Positions 16,843 to 25,675 of a DNA stretch of 64,000 nucleotides are shown in pieces. How positions within the stretch are numbered: the stretch's first letter is position 1; each line of letters starts with the position of its first letter. The stretch lies in assembly GCF_900112065.1 (NCBI RefSeq), contig NZ_FOKE01000002.1:680513-744512 (forward strand). The letters are read 5' to 3'. The translations under genes and the position numbers were made by a program. Below the pieces are notes generated by a model. That model saw only the letters and a list, made by a program, of their open reading frames with translations. It ran no database searches and was not told the DNA's origin. The stretch is from Cohnella sp. OV330. Its GTDB lineage: Bacteria; Bacillota; Bacilli; Paenibacillales; Paenibacillaceae.

Positions 16843-16873
16843 TCGCCCGCGAGCCATTCGCGGGCGATTTTTT
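16843..16873 (+). terminator. Terminator after the SGNH hydrolase
   Basis: Perfect 10-bp stem TCGCCCGCGA / TCGCGGGCGA with a 5-nt loop, followed by T6. Confidence 0.92.
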
Positions 16874-17002
16874 CATGTCGATCATTCCTGCGGGTTCTCC
16901 GCTCGTGCAATCAAGCAATTACGAGCTCGTTGTTCACTTATACTTTATAGGTTGGCACGACCGCCGATCGACTATGCGCATATTGATTTTCGTATCGCAG
17001 AT

Positions 17003-17042
17003 TAAAGGCCGCCTCCAGTCCAATCGGACCGGAGGCGGCCTT
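17003..17042 (-). terminator. Terminator of the Big_2 protein gene
   Basis: Stem GGCCGCCTCC / GGAGGCGGCC followed, in the minus direction, by TTTAAT, 16 nt behind the stop codon. Confidence 0.8.
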
Positions 17043-17057
17043 ACAAAAGCCGATGCC

Positions 17058-19298
17058 TTATTTCACTTTAACGCGCACGTTAACCGTTTTGCCGCCGTAA
17101 GCGGCCTTCACGGTCACGCTGCCTTTACCGACCGCCGTCACGACGCCTCCGGTCACCTTGGCGACCTTGGTGGACGAAGCCGTCCAGGCGGAGAAAGCGG
17201 TCACGTCCAGCGTTCTTCCGTTTTCATAGATCGCCGTCACCTTGACCGCGTCCGTCGCGCCGACGGCCAGATCCAGCGACGGATCCGATACGGTGAGCTT
17301 GGTCAACTTCGCCTTTACGGTCACCGGTACGCTCAACGTCTTGCCTTGGTACTTTGCCGTCAGCTTGGTCGTGCCTTCGGCGAGCGACTTCGCGGAGCTG
17401 CCCTTGACCGTAGCGATCGTCTCGTCCTCGGACGTCCAGACCATGCGCGAGCTGAGGTTGATGAGCTTGCCGGACTTCGTCTTGCCGGTTACCTTGACGC
17501 TCTGCGTCTTGTTCAGCGTGAGAGACAGGGCCGAAGGCTCGATCGCGTAGCTCACGTATTCTTCCTCGACGGTAGCCGTCACCTTCACCGTCTTGTTCAG
17601 GTACGTGCCGGTCAGCGTCGTCTTGACCGCCAGCAGGCCTTTCAAGGAAGCGTCTTTGACGAGCACGCTCGTGGAGGCGGACTTCCAGGCGACGTCCGCG
17701 CTGATGTCGGCTTCGTCGCCGTCTTCATAGACCGCGGTTACCTTCGGCAGCGATACCGTCTGGCCGATAATCAGGCTGATGTTGTCTTGCTCAGGCAGCA
17801 GCGTGAGCACTTTTTTGCTCACCGTGACTTCGAGCGTGTCCGTAAAGGCGGATCCCGATGTCACCGTCGCGGTCAGCGTCGCCTTGCCCGCCTTCAGCGC
17901 GGTCCACTTGCCGTCCTCGTCGATGCTGAGGACCGTGCTGTCGGAGGAGGTCCACTTGGCCAGCTTGCTCACGTCGGCCTTCGTCTCGTCCAGCGCTTTG
18001 CCCGTTACCTGCGGCAGATCGCCTGTATCGTCCACGTACACTTCGAGCTTGTCCTTTGCGATCTCGATCTCGCTGACCGTCGGATAGACGGTGACGGACA
18101 GCTCCTTGACCGCGCTCTTGTACGTCAGCTTGATCGTCGCCGTGCCTTTGCCGCGCGGCGTGACGGTCGCCGTGGCGCCGCTGCCGCTGACGGAGATTAC
18201 GTTCAGGTTCGTGGATTCCCATTGCGCGCCTACAAGGTCCGGATCGATGACCGAGCCGTTAACCGTCTTCGCCGTGATCTTCAGCTGCGCGCCTGACAGA
18301 GCCAGATGCTGCGCCGTGCTCGGCGTGAAGACGATGGCTTCGAACGGCGTGCGGACAGCCACGATAGCCGTGGCCGACACGCCAAGATAAGACGCGGTGA
18401 TCGTCGCGGTACCCGCGGCGACCGGCGTGACCTTGCCGGCTTCGTCTACGGTCGCGATAGCTTCGTTGCTGCTTTTCCAAGTCGCCTTGGCCGTCACGTT
18501 TTCGTTCGCGCTGGCGGCGCTCAGCGTAGTCGCGACGAGCGCCTTGGCGGCTTCGCCGACCTGCATCTCGAACGGTCCTTTGACGCCGCTCGCGTCCGCG
18601 ATCGACATCGACTTGTACGGCGAGGTCACCGTCAGCTCGATCGTATCCGTGCGGCCTTGATACTTCGCCGTGATCGTCGCCTTGCCGGCTGCGTTAAGGG
18701 TAAGCTTGCCTGCGCTGACGCTGACGACGGACGCATCCGAAGAGGTCCAGGTCGCCTTGTCGGCCAAATCGTCCAGCGTTCCGCCGTTGACGCCTTTGGC
18801 TTTGAGCGTGATGTTTTGGCCGAGCTGGACGTCCAGCTTGTCCGCCGCGTCGGCCGTAGAATCCCCGACGCGTAGCTTGAGTTCGGAGTAATGATACTTC
18901 GCGGTGAGCGTCACGCTCGCCGAGTAGCCTTGGTATTTGCCGGTGATGACGACGTTGTTCGCTTCGCCCGTCGCGGTCACGATGCCCTTGGAGACGGAGA
19001 CCGCCGAATTGGACGATACCCATGTCGCGTCGTTCGTCACGTTGCTCGTTGAACTTCCGCTGGTCGTGCTATCCGTACTCGTGGCCCACAGGAGAAGGAC
19101 CAGCGTGCCGTCGTCGACGTATATCGTTTTTTCGGTGTCGCTCAGCTCGTCCAGCTTGACGGACGTAATCGTCGTAGCGGCCTTAACGGCTCCCGTCGTG
19201 CCCAGCACTCCCGAAAACAATAGCGCGGCCAGAAGCGCCGCCGTCAGCCGTCCCAGTCTTCCGATCCGGCTTCGCGGCGGTCTTTGGGTCATCCTCAT
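17058..19298 (-). CDS. Secreted protein of about eight bacterial Ig-like (Big_2) domains
   Basis: 746 residues. A signal peptide (RLTAALLAALLFSGVLGTTGAVKA) is followed by roughly eight repeats of 75-95 residues with the Big_2 pattern: W-x-S-S/A-x-x-x-V-A/S-V, G-x-V/L-T-A, G-x-A-T-I-T-A-x-Y-x-G-x-x. Examples are TWTSSDASVVSVSAGKL and AWTASSTKVAKVTGGVV. Such domains form rigid extracellular rods in adhesins and wall proteins. No LPXTG or S-layer homology motif is visible, so retention at the wall is unexplained. GGAGG lies 12 nt before ATG 19298, a little far. The adjacent terminators make it a single-gene unit. Confidence 0.88.
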   Translation of the reverse strand: MRMTQRPPRSRIGRLGRLTAALLAALLFSGVLGTTGAVKAATTITSVKLDELSDTEKTIYVDDGTLVLLLWATSTDSTTSGSSTSNVTNDATWVSSNSAVSVSKGIVTATGEANNVVITGKYQGYSASVTLTAKYHYSELKLRVGDSTADAADKLDVQLGQNITLKAKGVNGGTLDDLADKATWTSSDASVVSVSAGKLTLNAAGKATITAKYQGRTDTIELTVTSPYKSMSIADASGVKGPFEMQVGEAAKALVATTLSAASANENVTAKATWKSSNEAIATVDEAGKVTPVAAGTATITASYLGVSATAIVAVRTPFEAIVFTPSTAQHLALSGAQLKITAKTVNGSVIDPDLVGAQWESTNLNVISVSGSGATATVTPRGKGTATIKLTYKSAVKELSVTVYPTVSEIEIAKDKLEVYVDDTGDLPQVTGKALDETKADVSKLAKWTSSDSTVLSIDEDGKWTALKAGKATLTATVTSGSAFTDTLEVTVSKKVLTLLPEQDNISLIIGQTVSLPKVTAVYEDGDEADISADVAWKSASTSVLVKDASLKGLLAVKTTLTGTYLNKTVKVTATVEEEYVSYAIEPSALSLTLNKTQSVKVTGKTKSGKLINLSSRMVWTSEDETIATVKGSSAKSLAEGTTKLTAKYQGKTLSVPVTVKAKLTKLTVSDPSLDLAVGATDAVKVTAIYENGRTLDVTAFSAWTASSTKVAKVTGGVVTAVGKGSVTVKAAYGGKTVNVRVKVK

Positions 19299-19419
19299 CT
19301 TGTGTTCGTGCCTCCTAATCTTGAATTCCCGGTATTGGCAAAAAGGACAGTCTTATCATCAATAACGGCTTGCAAGCGATGGAAATGAATAAAAACGCCA
19401 AAAATCGGGACATAAGTCT

Positions 19420-19467
19420 CAAAAAAAAGAGCGACACCCCCGCCGCCCATTCGGCTGGATGTCGCTC
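19420..19467 (-). terminator. Terminator of yhgE
   Basis: Stem GAGCGACA / TGTCGCTC with a GC-rich loop, followed in the minus direction by T8. Confidence 0.88.
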
Positions 19468-19493
19468 CCTTCCTCTATATTGCTTTACTCGGC

Positions 19494-21605
19494 TTAAGCC
19501 TGCAGCGCACCTAGCTCGGTCTGCGACGGCCGAATCTTGCGGCTGCGAAGCGCGAACAATCCGAGCGTCAGCGCGACGAACGCCGTCGCGAACGCCGCCA
19601 GATCGAGCAGCTGCTCCCCGATCAGCGAAGCCGAGCGGCCTGCGAGCGCGAGACGCAGCGCTTCGATCGCGTGCGTCATCGGCATCCATTCGCCGATCGT
19701 TTGCAGCCAGTGCGGCAGCAGTTCTTTCGGATACGTGCCCTCGCTTGCAGCCAATTGCAGCGTGAGCAGGACGACGGCGACGAAGCGCCCGACCGTGTCC
19801 GCCAGCGAGACGAGGAACTGCACGATGGTCATGTAGGTCAAGGCGATGACCGCGCTGATGCCGTAAAAGGCGGCGACGTCCGGCACCTTCAGCCCGATGC
19901 CGTAGATTAGCACCGTGCCGGCGAGCGCCACCTGCAGCAGCACGACCGGCGCGAACAGCAGCAGCTTGGACGCGTACCAGGTCCAGCCGTTTTTCACCTT
20001 GCCCGCGGCATCGCGGAGCGGCAGGATGACGGTCGACATGAGCACGCCGACATAGAGGCCAAGGGCCAGGAAGTACGGCGCCATGCCCGTGCCGTAGTTC
20101 GGCACGTCCGTCAGCTTGTGCTCGGAGACGGCGATCGGATCGGCGAACATCTCCGTCTGTCCGTCTCCGCTTTTCACGCTGCCGGCTTCCGAGGAAGCAT
20201 CCTGCAGCTTGGCGCCCAGCTCGCTCGAGCCGTTCTCCAGCTTTTGCAAGCCATTCTGGAGCGACGCCGAGCCGTCCGCCAGCTGCGTTGCCCCGCTCTT
20301 CACCGTCCCCGCGCCGGAGCCGGCGCTCTCGATGCCGCTCGCGAGCGCGCCCGCGCCCGCGGCCAGCTTGCTTGCGCCGCCAGCCAGTCGCGCCGCGCCG
20401 GACTCCGCCTCGCCGAGCTTGGCTCCGAACTGCCCCAGCCCCTGGCTGAGCGATGACGTGCCCGCATGGAGCTCGGCCGCTCCGCTAGCCAGCTGCTTTT
20501 GCCCGGCGGCTAGCCGCTCGGCGCCAGCCGCGGCAGACGCAGCGCCCTGCTGCGTCTGCGTCGCGCCGTCCGCAACGCGCTGCGAGGCGGCGACCAGCTG
20601 CTGCAGCGCCTCGTCGTCAGGATGCGCCGCCGCGTACTGCTTCAACCCGGCGGCGAGCTGTCCCGCGCCGTCGGCGACTTGGGCGGCGCCCTTCTCCGCT
20701 TGTCCGGCGCCTGCCGCCAGCTTGGCGGAGTTGTCGGCGAGCTTGCCGGCGCCCGCGGCCAGTTTGCCGGCGGCCGAATCCGCCTGCGAAGCGCCCGTCG
20801 CCAGCTTGCCTTGCGCCGCGGCCAGCTGCTTGAGGCCGCCGTCCAGCTCCGCGGAGCCGCTCGCCAGCGTACCCGCGCCGCTCTTCAGGCTCGCAGCGCC
20901 GCCGGCCAGCTTGCCGACCCCTTGCTGCAGCTTGATCGTGCCGTCCGCCAGCTTCGCCAGATTATCGTGCAGCGTCTTCGCGCCGCCCGCCGCGTCTTTG
21001 GCGCCGTCCGCGAGCTTCTGCGCGCCTTCGGCGGCATCGCCGAATCCGCTCGCCGCCCGGCCTACGGACTCGAGCGTCGCCTTGGCATAAGCCTTCGTCA
21101 CCTCGCGGCCGACGTCGGTCTTCAGCTTTTCCGCCGCGGATTCGCCGATCCGGCTCGTCAGGTAGTTCCAGCCGTCGTCGACGTAATACTGAACATCGGC
21201 CTGCTGCGGGGCTGCGTCCTGCAGCGTCGCGGTTTTCGCCGAAAAATCCTCCGGCACGACGAAAGCCAGCGAGTAGCGATGATCGGCGAGTCCGTCCATC
21301 GCGTCCTTTTCGTCCGTGAACACCCATTTGAACTCCCCGTTTTTCTTCAGCTCCTCGACCAGATCTCCGCCAACCGTCAGCTTTTCCCCATTAAGCGAAG
21401 CGCCCTTGTCCTCGTTGACGACCGCGACCGGCATGGCGTCCAGCTTGCCGTACGGGTCCCAGAACGCGCCGATCAGCATGCCGCTGTACATAAGCGGAAT
21501 CAGCGCAAGGCCCAAAATCGAGATCATGGCCATCTTGCTGCCCGTCAACCTTTTGAATTCGCCCGCAATGACGCCTCCGGCCGTTTTCGTTTTTTTCACG
21601 TTCAT
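19494..21605 (-). CDS. yhgE: YhgE/Pip-family membrane protein
   Basis: A 703-residue ABC-2-like membrane protein. It has an N-terminal helix (MAMISILGLALIPLMYSGM) with the family pattern W-DPYG. A large extracellular domain contains more than 20 repeats of LAxGAxxLAxG that should form a coiled coil, and about five C-terminal helices follow. Relatives include YhgE of Bacillus and the phage receptor YueB; proposed roles are export or envelope assembly, without a settled mechanism. A TetR gene lies directly upstream on the same strand, as yhgD does in Bacillus. A 23-bp dyad in the gap matches one at the TetR promoter. Confidence 0.88.
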   Translation of the reverse strand: MNVKKTKTAGGVIAGEFKRLTGSKMAMISILGLALIPLMYSGMLIGAFWDPYGKLDAMPVAVVNEDKGASLNGEKLTVGGDLVEELKKNGEFKWVFTDEKDAMDGLADHRYSLAFVVPEDFSAKTATLQDAAPQQADVQYYVDDGWNYLTSRIGESAAEKLKTDVGREVTKAYAKATLESVGRAASGFGDAAEGAQKLADGAKDAAGGAKTLHDNLAKLADGTIKLQQGVGKLAGGAASLKSGAGTLASGSAELDGGLKQLAAAQGKLATGASQADSAAGKLAAGAGKLADNSAKLAAGAGQAEKGAAQVADGAGQLAAGLKQYAAAHPDDEALQQLVAASQRVADGATQTQQGAASAAAGAERLAAGQKQLASGAAELHAGTSSLSQGLGQFGAKLGEAESGAARLAGGASKLAAGAGALASGIESAGSGAGTVKSGATQLADGSASLQNGLQKLENGSSELGAKLQDASSEAGSVKSGDGQTEMFADPIAVSEHKLTDVPNYGTGMAPYFLALGLYVGVLMSTVILPLRDAAGKVKNGWTWYASKLLLFAPVVLLQVALAGTVLIYGIGLKVPDVAAFYGISAVIALTYMTIVQFLVSLADTVGRFVAVVLLTLQLAASEGTYPKELLPHWLQTIGEWMPMTHAIEALRLALAGRSASLIGEQLLDLAAFATAFVALTLGLFALRSRKIRPSQTELGALQA

Positions 21606-21641
21606 CTCTCCCGCATCTCTTAATTAGAACAATATACAAAA

Positions 21642-21664
21642 TGACTATTTTCCTCATTCGGTCA
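21642..21664. promoter_or_regulatory. Operator-like dyad in front of yhgE
   Basis: TGACT-N13-GGTCA, 37 nt before the yhgE start and in the gap behind the TetR gene. It has the same arms, spacer and TTC/TCC flank as the site at 22308-22330. Confidence 0.55.
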
Positions 21665-21687
21665 CTTTTAACCAAAAAAAGAAGCGA

Positions 21688-22284
21688 TCAATCGACCGCC
21701 AATCCTTCCAGGCAGTAAAAACGAAAGTTCGCGAGCACCTGATCGGCGTCCAACGGCTCGTGCAGGTGGTCGCCCTCCGCGGTCAACGCAAGATACATCT
21801 TCAGCATCATGTACGCCGTCAGCACAGGATCGGACCGCCGAACCTCCCCTTTGGCGATCGCGACGCTCACATGACCGGCGATATAGTCGATGATCGAACG
21901 CTCGACGGCCGCCAGACCGCCGTTCGCCATCGGGGTGCCGAATTCCTTGACCTCCTGGGAGAGCTTGACGACCAGTCCGTGCCGATCGCGATAAGCCAAT
22001 ACCTGCTGGAGAATGCGAAGCAAATTGTCCGCAAAAGGCAGCGCGGGATCGAGCGTCCGCTCGGCGACCGACTTGAGCTCGGCGATCAGATCCTTCACGA
22101 TCTGCTCGAACAGTTCCTCTTTGTTGGCGAAAAAGGTGTAAATCGTCCCCTTTCCCACGCCGGCCGCCTTCGCGACTTGGTCCATCGTCGTCGCCTTATA
22201 GCCGAATGCGGCAAAGGAGCGCGATGCCGCTTCGAGCACCTGTTTGCGCCGGTCCGTCGGTTTGCGCTCGGTCGTCGTATCCAC
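21688..22284 (-). CDS. TetR-family regulator (YhgD-like)
   Basis: 198 residues. The N-terminal TetR helix-turn-helix is clear (RKQVLEAASRSFAAFGYKATTMDQVAKAAGVGKGTIYTFFANKEELF), followed by a helical ligand domain. GTG 22284 is chosen because GGAGGAGG precedes it; the open frame continues to 22356 but without a ribosome site. Next to yhgE on the same strand, matching the yhgD-yhgE pair of Bacillus. Two matching dyads, one at its own promoter and one before yhgE, suggest it represses both. The ligand is unknown. Confidence 0.9.
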   Translation of the reverse strand: MDTTTERKPTDRRKQVLEAASRSFAAFGYKATTMDQVAKAAGVGKGTIYTFFANKEELFEQIVKDLIAELKSVAERTLDPALPFADNLLRILQQVLAYRDRHGLVVKLSQEVKEFGTPMANGGLAAVERSIIDYIAGHVSVAIAKGEVRRSDPVLTAYMMLKMYLALTAEGDHLHEPLDADQVLANFRFYCLEGLAVD

Positions 22285-22307
22285 GGCGCCCCCTCCTCCA
22301 AAAAAAG

Positions 22308-22330
22308 TGACCAATTTAACAATCCGGTCA
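22308..22330. promoter_or_regulatory. Operator-like dyad in front of the TetR gene
   Basis: TGACC-N13-GGTCA, 24 nt upstream of the GTG start. Partner of the yhgE site at 21642-21664. Confidence 0.55.
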
Positions 22331-22400
22331 ATTCGTTCTAAGCAGAAGGATAACACATTCGCCGCCGCGATTCAATCCCTCTTCCAAGCGCGATCTTGGC

Positions 22401-22784
22401 TCACGATTCGGAGTGCAGGCCATAATCCTTCCCGAGCGTATCCAGGCACTGCAGGCACTGCTCCGACCAGCGCCGCATCCGGTCGATCCTGCGAATCTCG
22501 GCCTCCCAGGCGGCCGCGAGCGATTCCCGATAAGCCGGCACCTCTCCGGCATAAGGGACGGCGTCCCGCAGCATGACCCATACTTTCTCCCGCTCCGCGG
22601 AAGCTCTCCGCTCGTGAAACAGCGCCGCGTCCGGATCGTAGGCGCTGTGCAGGTCCCCTTGCTGCGGATGCCGGAGCACCGCCATGATTTCTACCAGCAC
22701 CCGCCGCTCGTCCGCGCTCGCAACCTTTCCTATATATTGTCCCGTCTTGTGCTCCGCCTTCACGATTTGTCCGACGTCCAGCAT
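22401..22784 (-). CDS. kapB: Kinase-associated protein B (KapB)
   Basis: 127 residues, close to the 128 of B. subtilis KapB, which is needed for KinB signalling into the sporulation phosphorelay. Shared features are the SH3-like start (VGQIVKAEHKTGQYIGKV), the conserved VLRHPQQGDLH and FHERRA, and the PYAGEVPAYRESL segment. ATG 22784 has GGGAGG 9 nt upstream; the longer frame is not needed. No kinB is adjacent, so any partner kinase is elsewhere. Divergent from the glycolipid synthase gene. Confidence 0.88.
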   Translation of the reverse strand: MLDVGQIVKAEHKTGQYIGKVASADERRVLVEIMAVLRHPQQGDLHSAYDPDAALFHERRASAEREKVWVMLRDAVPYAGEVPAYRESLAAAWEAEIRRIDRMRRWSEQCLQCLDTLGKDYGLHSES

Positions 22785-22902
22785 CTCGTTTTGCCTCCCG
22801 TATCGTATTGCCACCATTGTACAGGACCCCGTCCCGGATTGCATGCCGCGCTGGCGGAATCTGTCTGGAACGCTTAAATCTTGTAAACGTTATCCGACGG
22901 AC

Positions 22903-22932
22903 TTGTACGAGAGCTTCCATTTCGCGTAATAT
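22903..22932 (+). promoter_or_regulatory. Promoter of the glycolipid synthase gene
   Basis: TTGTAC (22903-22908), 18-nt spacer, TAATAT (22927-22932), about 24 nt before the predicted ribosome site region. Confidence 0.45.
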
Positions 22933-22962
22933 GGTAGTAGGTAAAGTGGGGGATCTCTTCCG

Positions 22963-24102
22963 ATGCGCAAAAAACGAATTCTACTGCTCTCCGAAGGCTT
23001 CGGCACCGGACATACGCAGGCGGCTTACGCCCTTTCCGTTGGGCTCAGGCAATTGTCGCCCCGCGTGCAGACGAGGGTCATCGAGCTGGGGACGTTCCTG
23101 AACCCCGTCATCGGACCGCTCATCCTGTCCGCCTACCGCAAGACCGTCAGCAAGCAGCCCAAGCTGGTCGGCAAGCTGTATCGCGGCCACTATCACAAAT
23201 CGCTGAACAGACTGACCCGCTTCGCATTGCACCGCCTGTTTTACAATCATGTCTCGGACGTCGTACGGCAGTTGAAGCCCGATATGATCGTATGCACGCA
23301 TCCTTTTCCGAACGCGGTCGTCAGCCGGCTCAAGCGCCTGGGGCTCGACGTGCCGCTCTATACATTGATCACGGACTACGACGCGCACGCCACCTGGACC
23401 AATCCCGAGGTGACCGCCTACCTCGTCAGCTCTCCGACCGTGCGCAGCCGGCTTATCACGCAGGGCGTGGCGCCTGCGCAGGTGGTGGTCACCGGCATCC
23501 CGGTGCATCCGAACTTCTGGCATCCGCACGACCGGGCGGAGATTCTGTCCCAGTTCAAGCTCTCGGACATGCCGACGGTGCTGGTGATGGGCGGCGGCTG
23601 GGGACTGATGGCGGAGGAGCAGCAGGTCGAATACATGACCTCGTTCGCCGATCGGGTACAATTGATCATCTGCATGGGCAGCAACGACAAGGCCAGGGAA
23701 AAGCTGCTCGCGGACGCCAGGTTCCAGCATCCGAACATTAAGGTGCTCGGCTTCACGAAGGAAATATCCAAGTTGATGGACGTATCCGACCTGCTCGTCA
23801 CGAAGCCCGGCGGCATGACCTGCACCGAGGGGATGTCGAAGGGCATCCCGATGCTGTTCTACGAACCGATCCCGGGCCAGGAGGAAGAAAACCTCGAGTA
23901 CTTCGTGACCCACGGCTTCGGCGAGCCGCTCACGTCGACGGATACGATCGACCGCTGGTTCCGCTTGATTCAGGAGCCCTACGCTTCCGACCAGCACAGA
24001 GGCAACCTGCTTGCGCTCCGCAACGCGGAGTACAACCCGGCCAAGTGCTCGGAGGCGGTCCTGTCCCTGCTGCTGGAGGATGTCGCGCCCGCGGCCGAAT
24101 GA
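22963..24102 (+). CDS. ugtP: Diacylglycerol glycosyltransferase, MGDG synthase/UgtP family
   Basis: 379 residues, GT28 type. The N-terminal MGDG-synthase domain shows ILLLSEGFGTGHTQAA, the loop that contacts lipid and acceptor. The C-terminal domain carries VLVMGGGWGL and LVTKPGGMTCTEGMSKGIPML, the UDP-sugar binding stretch with the Gly-Gly and Glu contacts. Relatives transfer glucose or galactose to diacylglycerol to make glycolipids and lipoteichoic acid anchors at the inner membrane face. GGGGGAT lies 9 nt before the ATG. Single gene between a divergent kapB and a terminator. Sugar specificity cannot be told from sequence. Confidence 0.85.
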   Translation: MRKKRILLLSEGFGTGHTQAAYALSVGLRQLSPRVQTRVIELGTFLNPVIGPLILSAYRKTVSKQPKLVGKLYRGHYHKSLNRLTRFALHRLFYNHVSDVVRQLKPDMIVCTHPFPNAVVSRLKRLGLDVPLYTLITDYDAHATWTNPEVTAYLVSSPTVRSRLITQGVAPAQVVVTGIPVHPNFWHPHDRAEILSQFKLSDMPTVLVMGGGWGLMAEEQQVEYMTSFADRVQLIICMGSNDKAREKLLADARFQHPNIKVLGFTKEISKLMDVSDLLVTKPGGMTCTEGMSKGIPMLFYEPIPGQEEENLEYFVTHGFGEPLTSTDTIDRWFRLIQEPYASDQHRGNLLALRNAEYNPAKCSEAVLSLLLEDVAPAAE

Positions 24103-24118
24103 CGATTGGAAATGCATA

Positions 24119-24159
24119 AAAACGGCCTGACGTCCGCTCGACGTTAGGCCGTTTTTTTT
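24119..24159. terminator. Bidirectional terminator
   Basis: Stem AAAACGGCCTGACGT / ACGTTAGGCCGTTTT with one wobble position. T8 follows on the plus strand and a shorter T run follows on the minus strand. It serves the glycolipid synthase gene and the convergent NlpC/P60 gene. Confidence 0.9.
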
Positions 24160-24167
24160 ATTGAAGG

Positions 24168-25580
24168 TTATAGCGCGCTGCCGCCGAACAGGAAGCGGTA
24201 TTCCCAGTGCTTGCCTTCGATGCTGTCGATGCGCACGCCGCCCGATGCGACGGAGTATGTCTGCAGCACCTGGCCGTTCCCGAGATAAATGCCCGTATGG
24301 GTGACCGTCTCGCCGAACGGCTGCTTGCCCTCGTAGAGCGAAGCCTTGGAGCCTTTGTAGCTCATGAAAAACATGATGTCCCCGCGTTTGAGCTTGTGCC
24401 AGTCGGTCGTGACCCCGTTCGCGTTTTCCTTCACGTAAGCCGCCTGCTTGCGCGAGTCCGCCGGCAAAACGAGACCGAGCGCGTCCTTGAACGCTTGCCG
24501 GACGAAGTCCGAGCAATCGAACGTGTCGGTGTTGCCCCGGTCGGAACCGTACTCGTAAGGCGTGCCAAGGTACCTCAGCCCGGCTGCGATCACCGCTTCG
24601 ACCTTCGCCGAATCGGAAGGCGTTGGCGTTGGCGTCGGTGTTGGCGTCGGCGTTGGTGTTGGTGTTGGCGTTGGTGTTGGTGTTGGTGTTGGCGTTGGCG
24701 TTGGTGTTGGCGTCGGCGTTGGCGTCAGTGTCGGCGTTGGTGTCAGTGTCGGCGTTGTCGTCGCGCCGTTCAGGCTGATATACGCGTCGGAGGCGCTTAC
24801 GTACCCGGACACGCCCGCCGCATCCTGAACCGCATACCAGTAGCCGTTAGGCTGGCCGGTCACGACGACGATTTCGCCGGCTTTCAGGAAGCGGATCTTG
24901 TCCCCCGAAGTAGACGGCTGGGTTCGAAAGTTGACCGCCGCCAGGATCGTTGCCGTTTGCGCCGGCGCTTTCGTCGGCGCGGGCGTGGGCGAAGCCGCCG
25001 GCTTTGGCGTCGGTGTTGGCGTCGGCGTCGGCGTTGGCGACGGTGTCGGTGTTGGCGTCGGCGTTGGCGTTGGCGTCGCGCCGTTCAATCTTATGTATTC
25101 CGAGGAGGTGCTCACATAGCCATTCGTGCCCGCATTGTCTCGTACGGCGAACCAATAGCCGTTGGGTTGGTCCGTGACGACGACCGTCTCGCCTGCTTTC
25201 AGATAGCGGATTTTGTCTCCGGAGGTCGAGGGCTGCGTCCGGAAAGTGACCGTTGCCAGGATCGTTGCGGTTTGCTCGGTGTCGGCCGGCGCGTTCGTCG
25301 TTTTGACGTATTTCGCGTCCGAGGATACGTATCCGTTCGCGCCGCTGCCATCCCGCACTTGAAGCCAATAGCCGTTGACCACTTGCACCAGCGTCACGGA
25401 CTCCCCGGTTTTCAAGTACCGGATCAGATCCCCGCTCGTGCTCGGCGCTTCGCGCAGGCTGACCGTCGATACGATCTCCACCTTCGTTGCCTGCGGCGAA
25501 GCGCCCAGCGCCATCTCCGGTACGGCCGCCGTCAGCATCGTTGCCAAAATCAATCCAGCCGCCCAACGCTTCCTGCTCAT
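24168..25580 (-). CDS. Cell-wall hydrolase: three SH3b domains, Pro-Thr linkers, NlpC/P60
   Basis: 470 residues. After a signal peptide (LILATMLTAAVPEMALG) come three bacterial SH3 domains with the repeated RTQPSTSGDKIRYLKAGE-type core, then the NlpC/P60 peptidase. The peptidase has nucleophile Cys in DTFDCSDFVRQ, His in VTHTGIYLGNG, and a third polar residue probably His in GKHWEYRF. Such enzymes cut gamma-D-Glu-diamino-acid bonds in peptidoglycan. SH3 domains 2 and 3 and the catalytic domain are joined by TP/PT repeats, the longest about 45 residues. ATG 25580 has GGGAGG 7 nt upstream; the ATG at 25595 overlaps that site. Confidence 0.92.
   Translation of the reverse strand: MSRKRWAAGLILATMLTAAVPEMALGASPQATKVEIVSTVSLREAPSTSGDLIRYLKTGESVTLVQVVNGYWLQVRDGSGANGYVSSDAKYVKTTNAPADTEQTATILATVTFRTQPSTSGDKIRYLKAGETVVVTDQPNGYWFAVRDNAGTNGYVSTSSEYIRLNGATPTPTPTPTPTPSPTPTPTPTPTPKPAASPTPAPTKAPAQTATILAAVNFRTQPSTSGDKIRFLKAGEIVVVTGQPNGYWYAVQDAAGVSGYVSASDAYISLNGATTTPTLTPTPTLTPTPTPTPTPTPTPTPTPTPTPTPTPTPTPTPTPTPSDSAKVEAVIAAGLRYLGTPYEYGSDRGNTDTFDCSDFVRQAFKDALGLVLPADSRKQAAYVKENANGVTTDWHKLKRGDIMFFMSYKGSKASLYEGKQPFGETVTHTGIYLGNGQVLQTYSVASGGVRIDSIEGKHWEYRFLFGGSAL
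24625..24756. repeat. Low-complexity GGCGTTGGTGTT-type array (Pro-Thr linker)
   Basis: About 130 bp of GGCGTT/GGTGTT hexamers coding for alternating Thr-Pro between SH3 domain 3 and the NlpC/P60 domain. A shorter array of the same unit lies at 25003-25078. Prone to length change by slippage. Confidence 0.85.
25003..25078. repeat. Second Pro-Thr hexamer array
   Basis: About 75 bp of GGCGTC/GGTGTT-type hexamers coding for the linker between SH3 domains 2 and 3 of the same wall hydrolase. Confidence 0.8.
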
Positions 25581-25634
25581 GCCAATGCCTCCCATGTTGA
25601 TTTTTGGGGAAATGTGTCGATTTTCCCTGGCTTC

Positions 25635-25675
25635 ATTATAAGAGGCGGCGCATTCCGCTCCATCATGCGGAATGC
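25635..25675 (-). promoter_or_regulatory. Promoter with dyad upstream of the wall hydrolase
   Basis: Minus-strand TATAAT (25635-25640) is preceded by a perfect 9-bp inverted repeat GCATTCCGC-N8-GCGGAATGC (25650-25675), where the -35 element should be. No TTGACA-like element is present. The dyad may be a regulator site; the regulator is unknown. The rest of the gap to 25905 shows nothing recognisable. Confidence 0.45.

Noticed and set aside
24625..25078. Possible CRISPR or minisatellite outside genes
   Set aside because: The hexamers are in frame and encode Pro-Thr linkers of a clear wall hydrolase.
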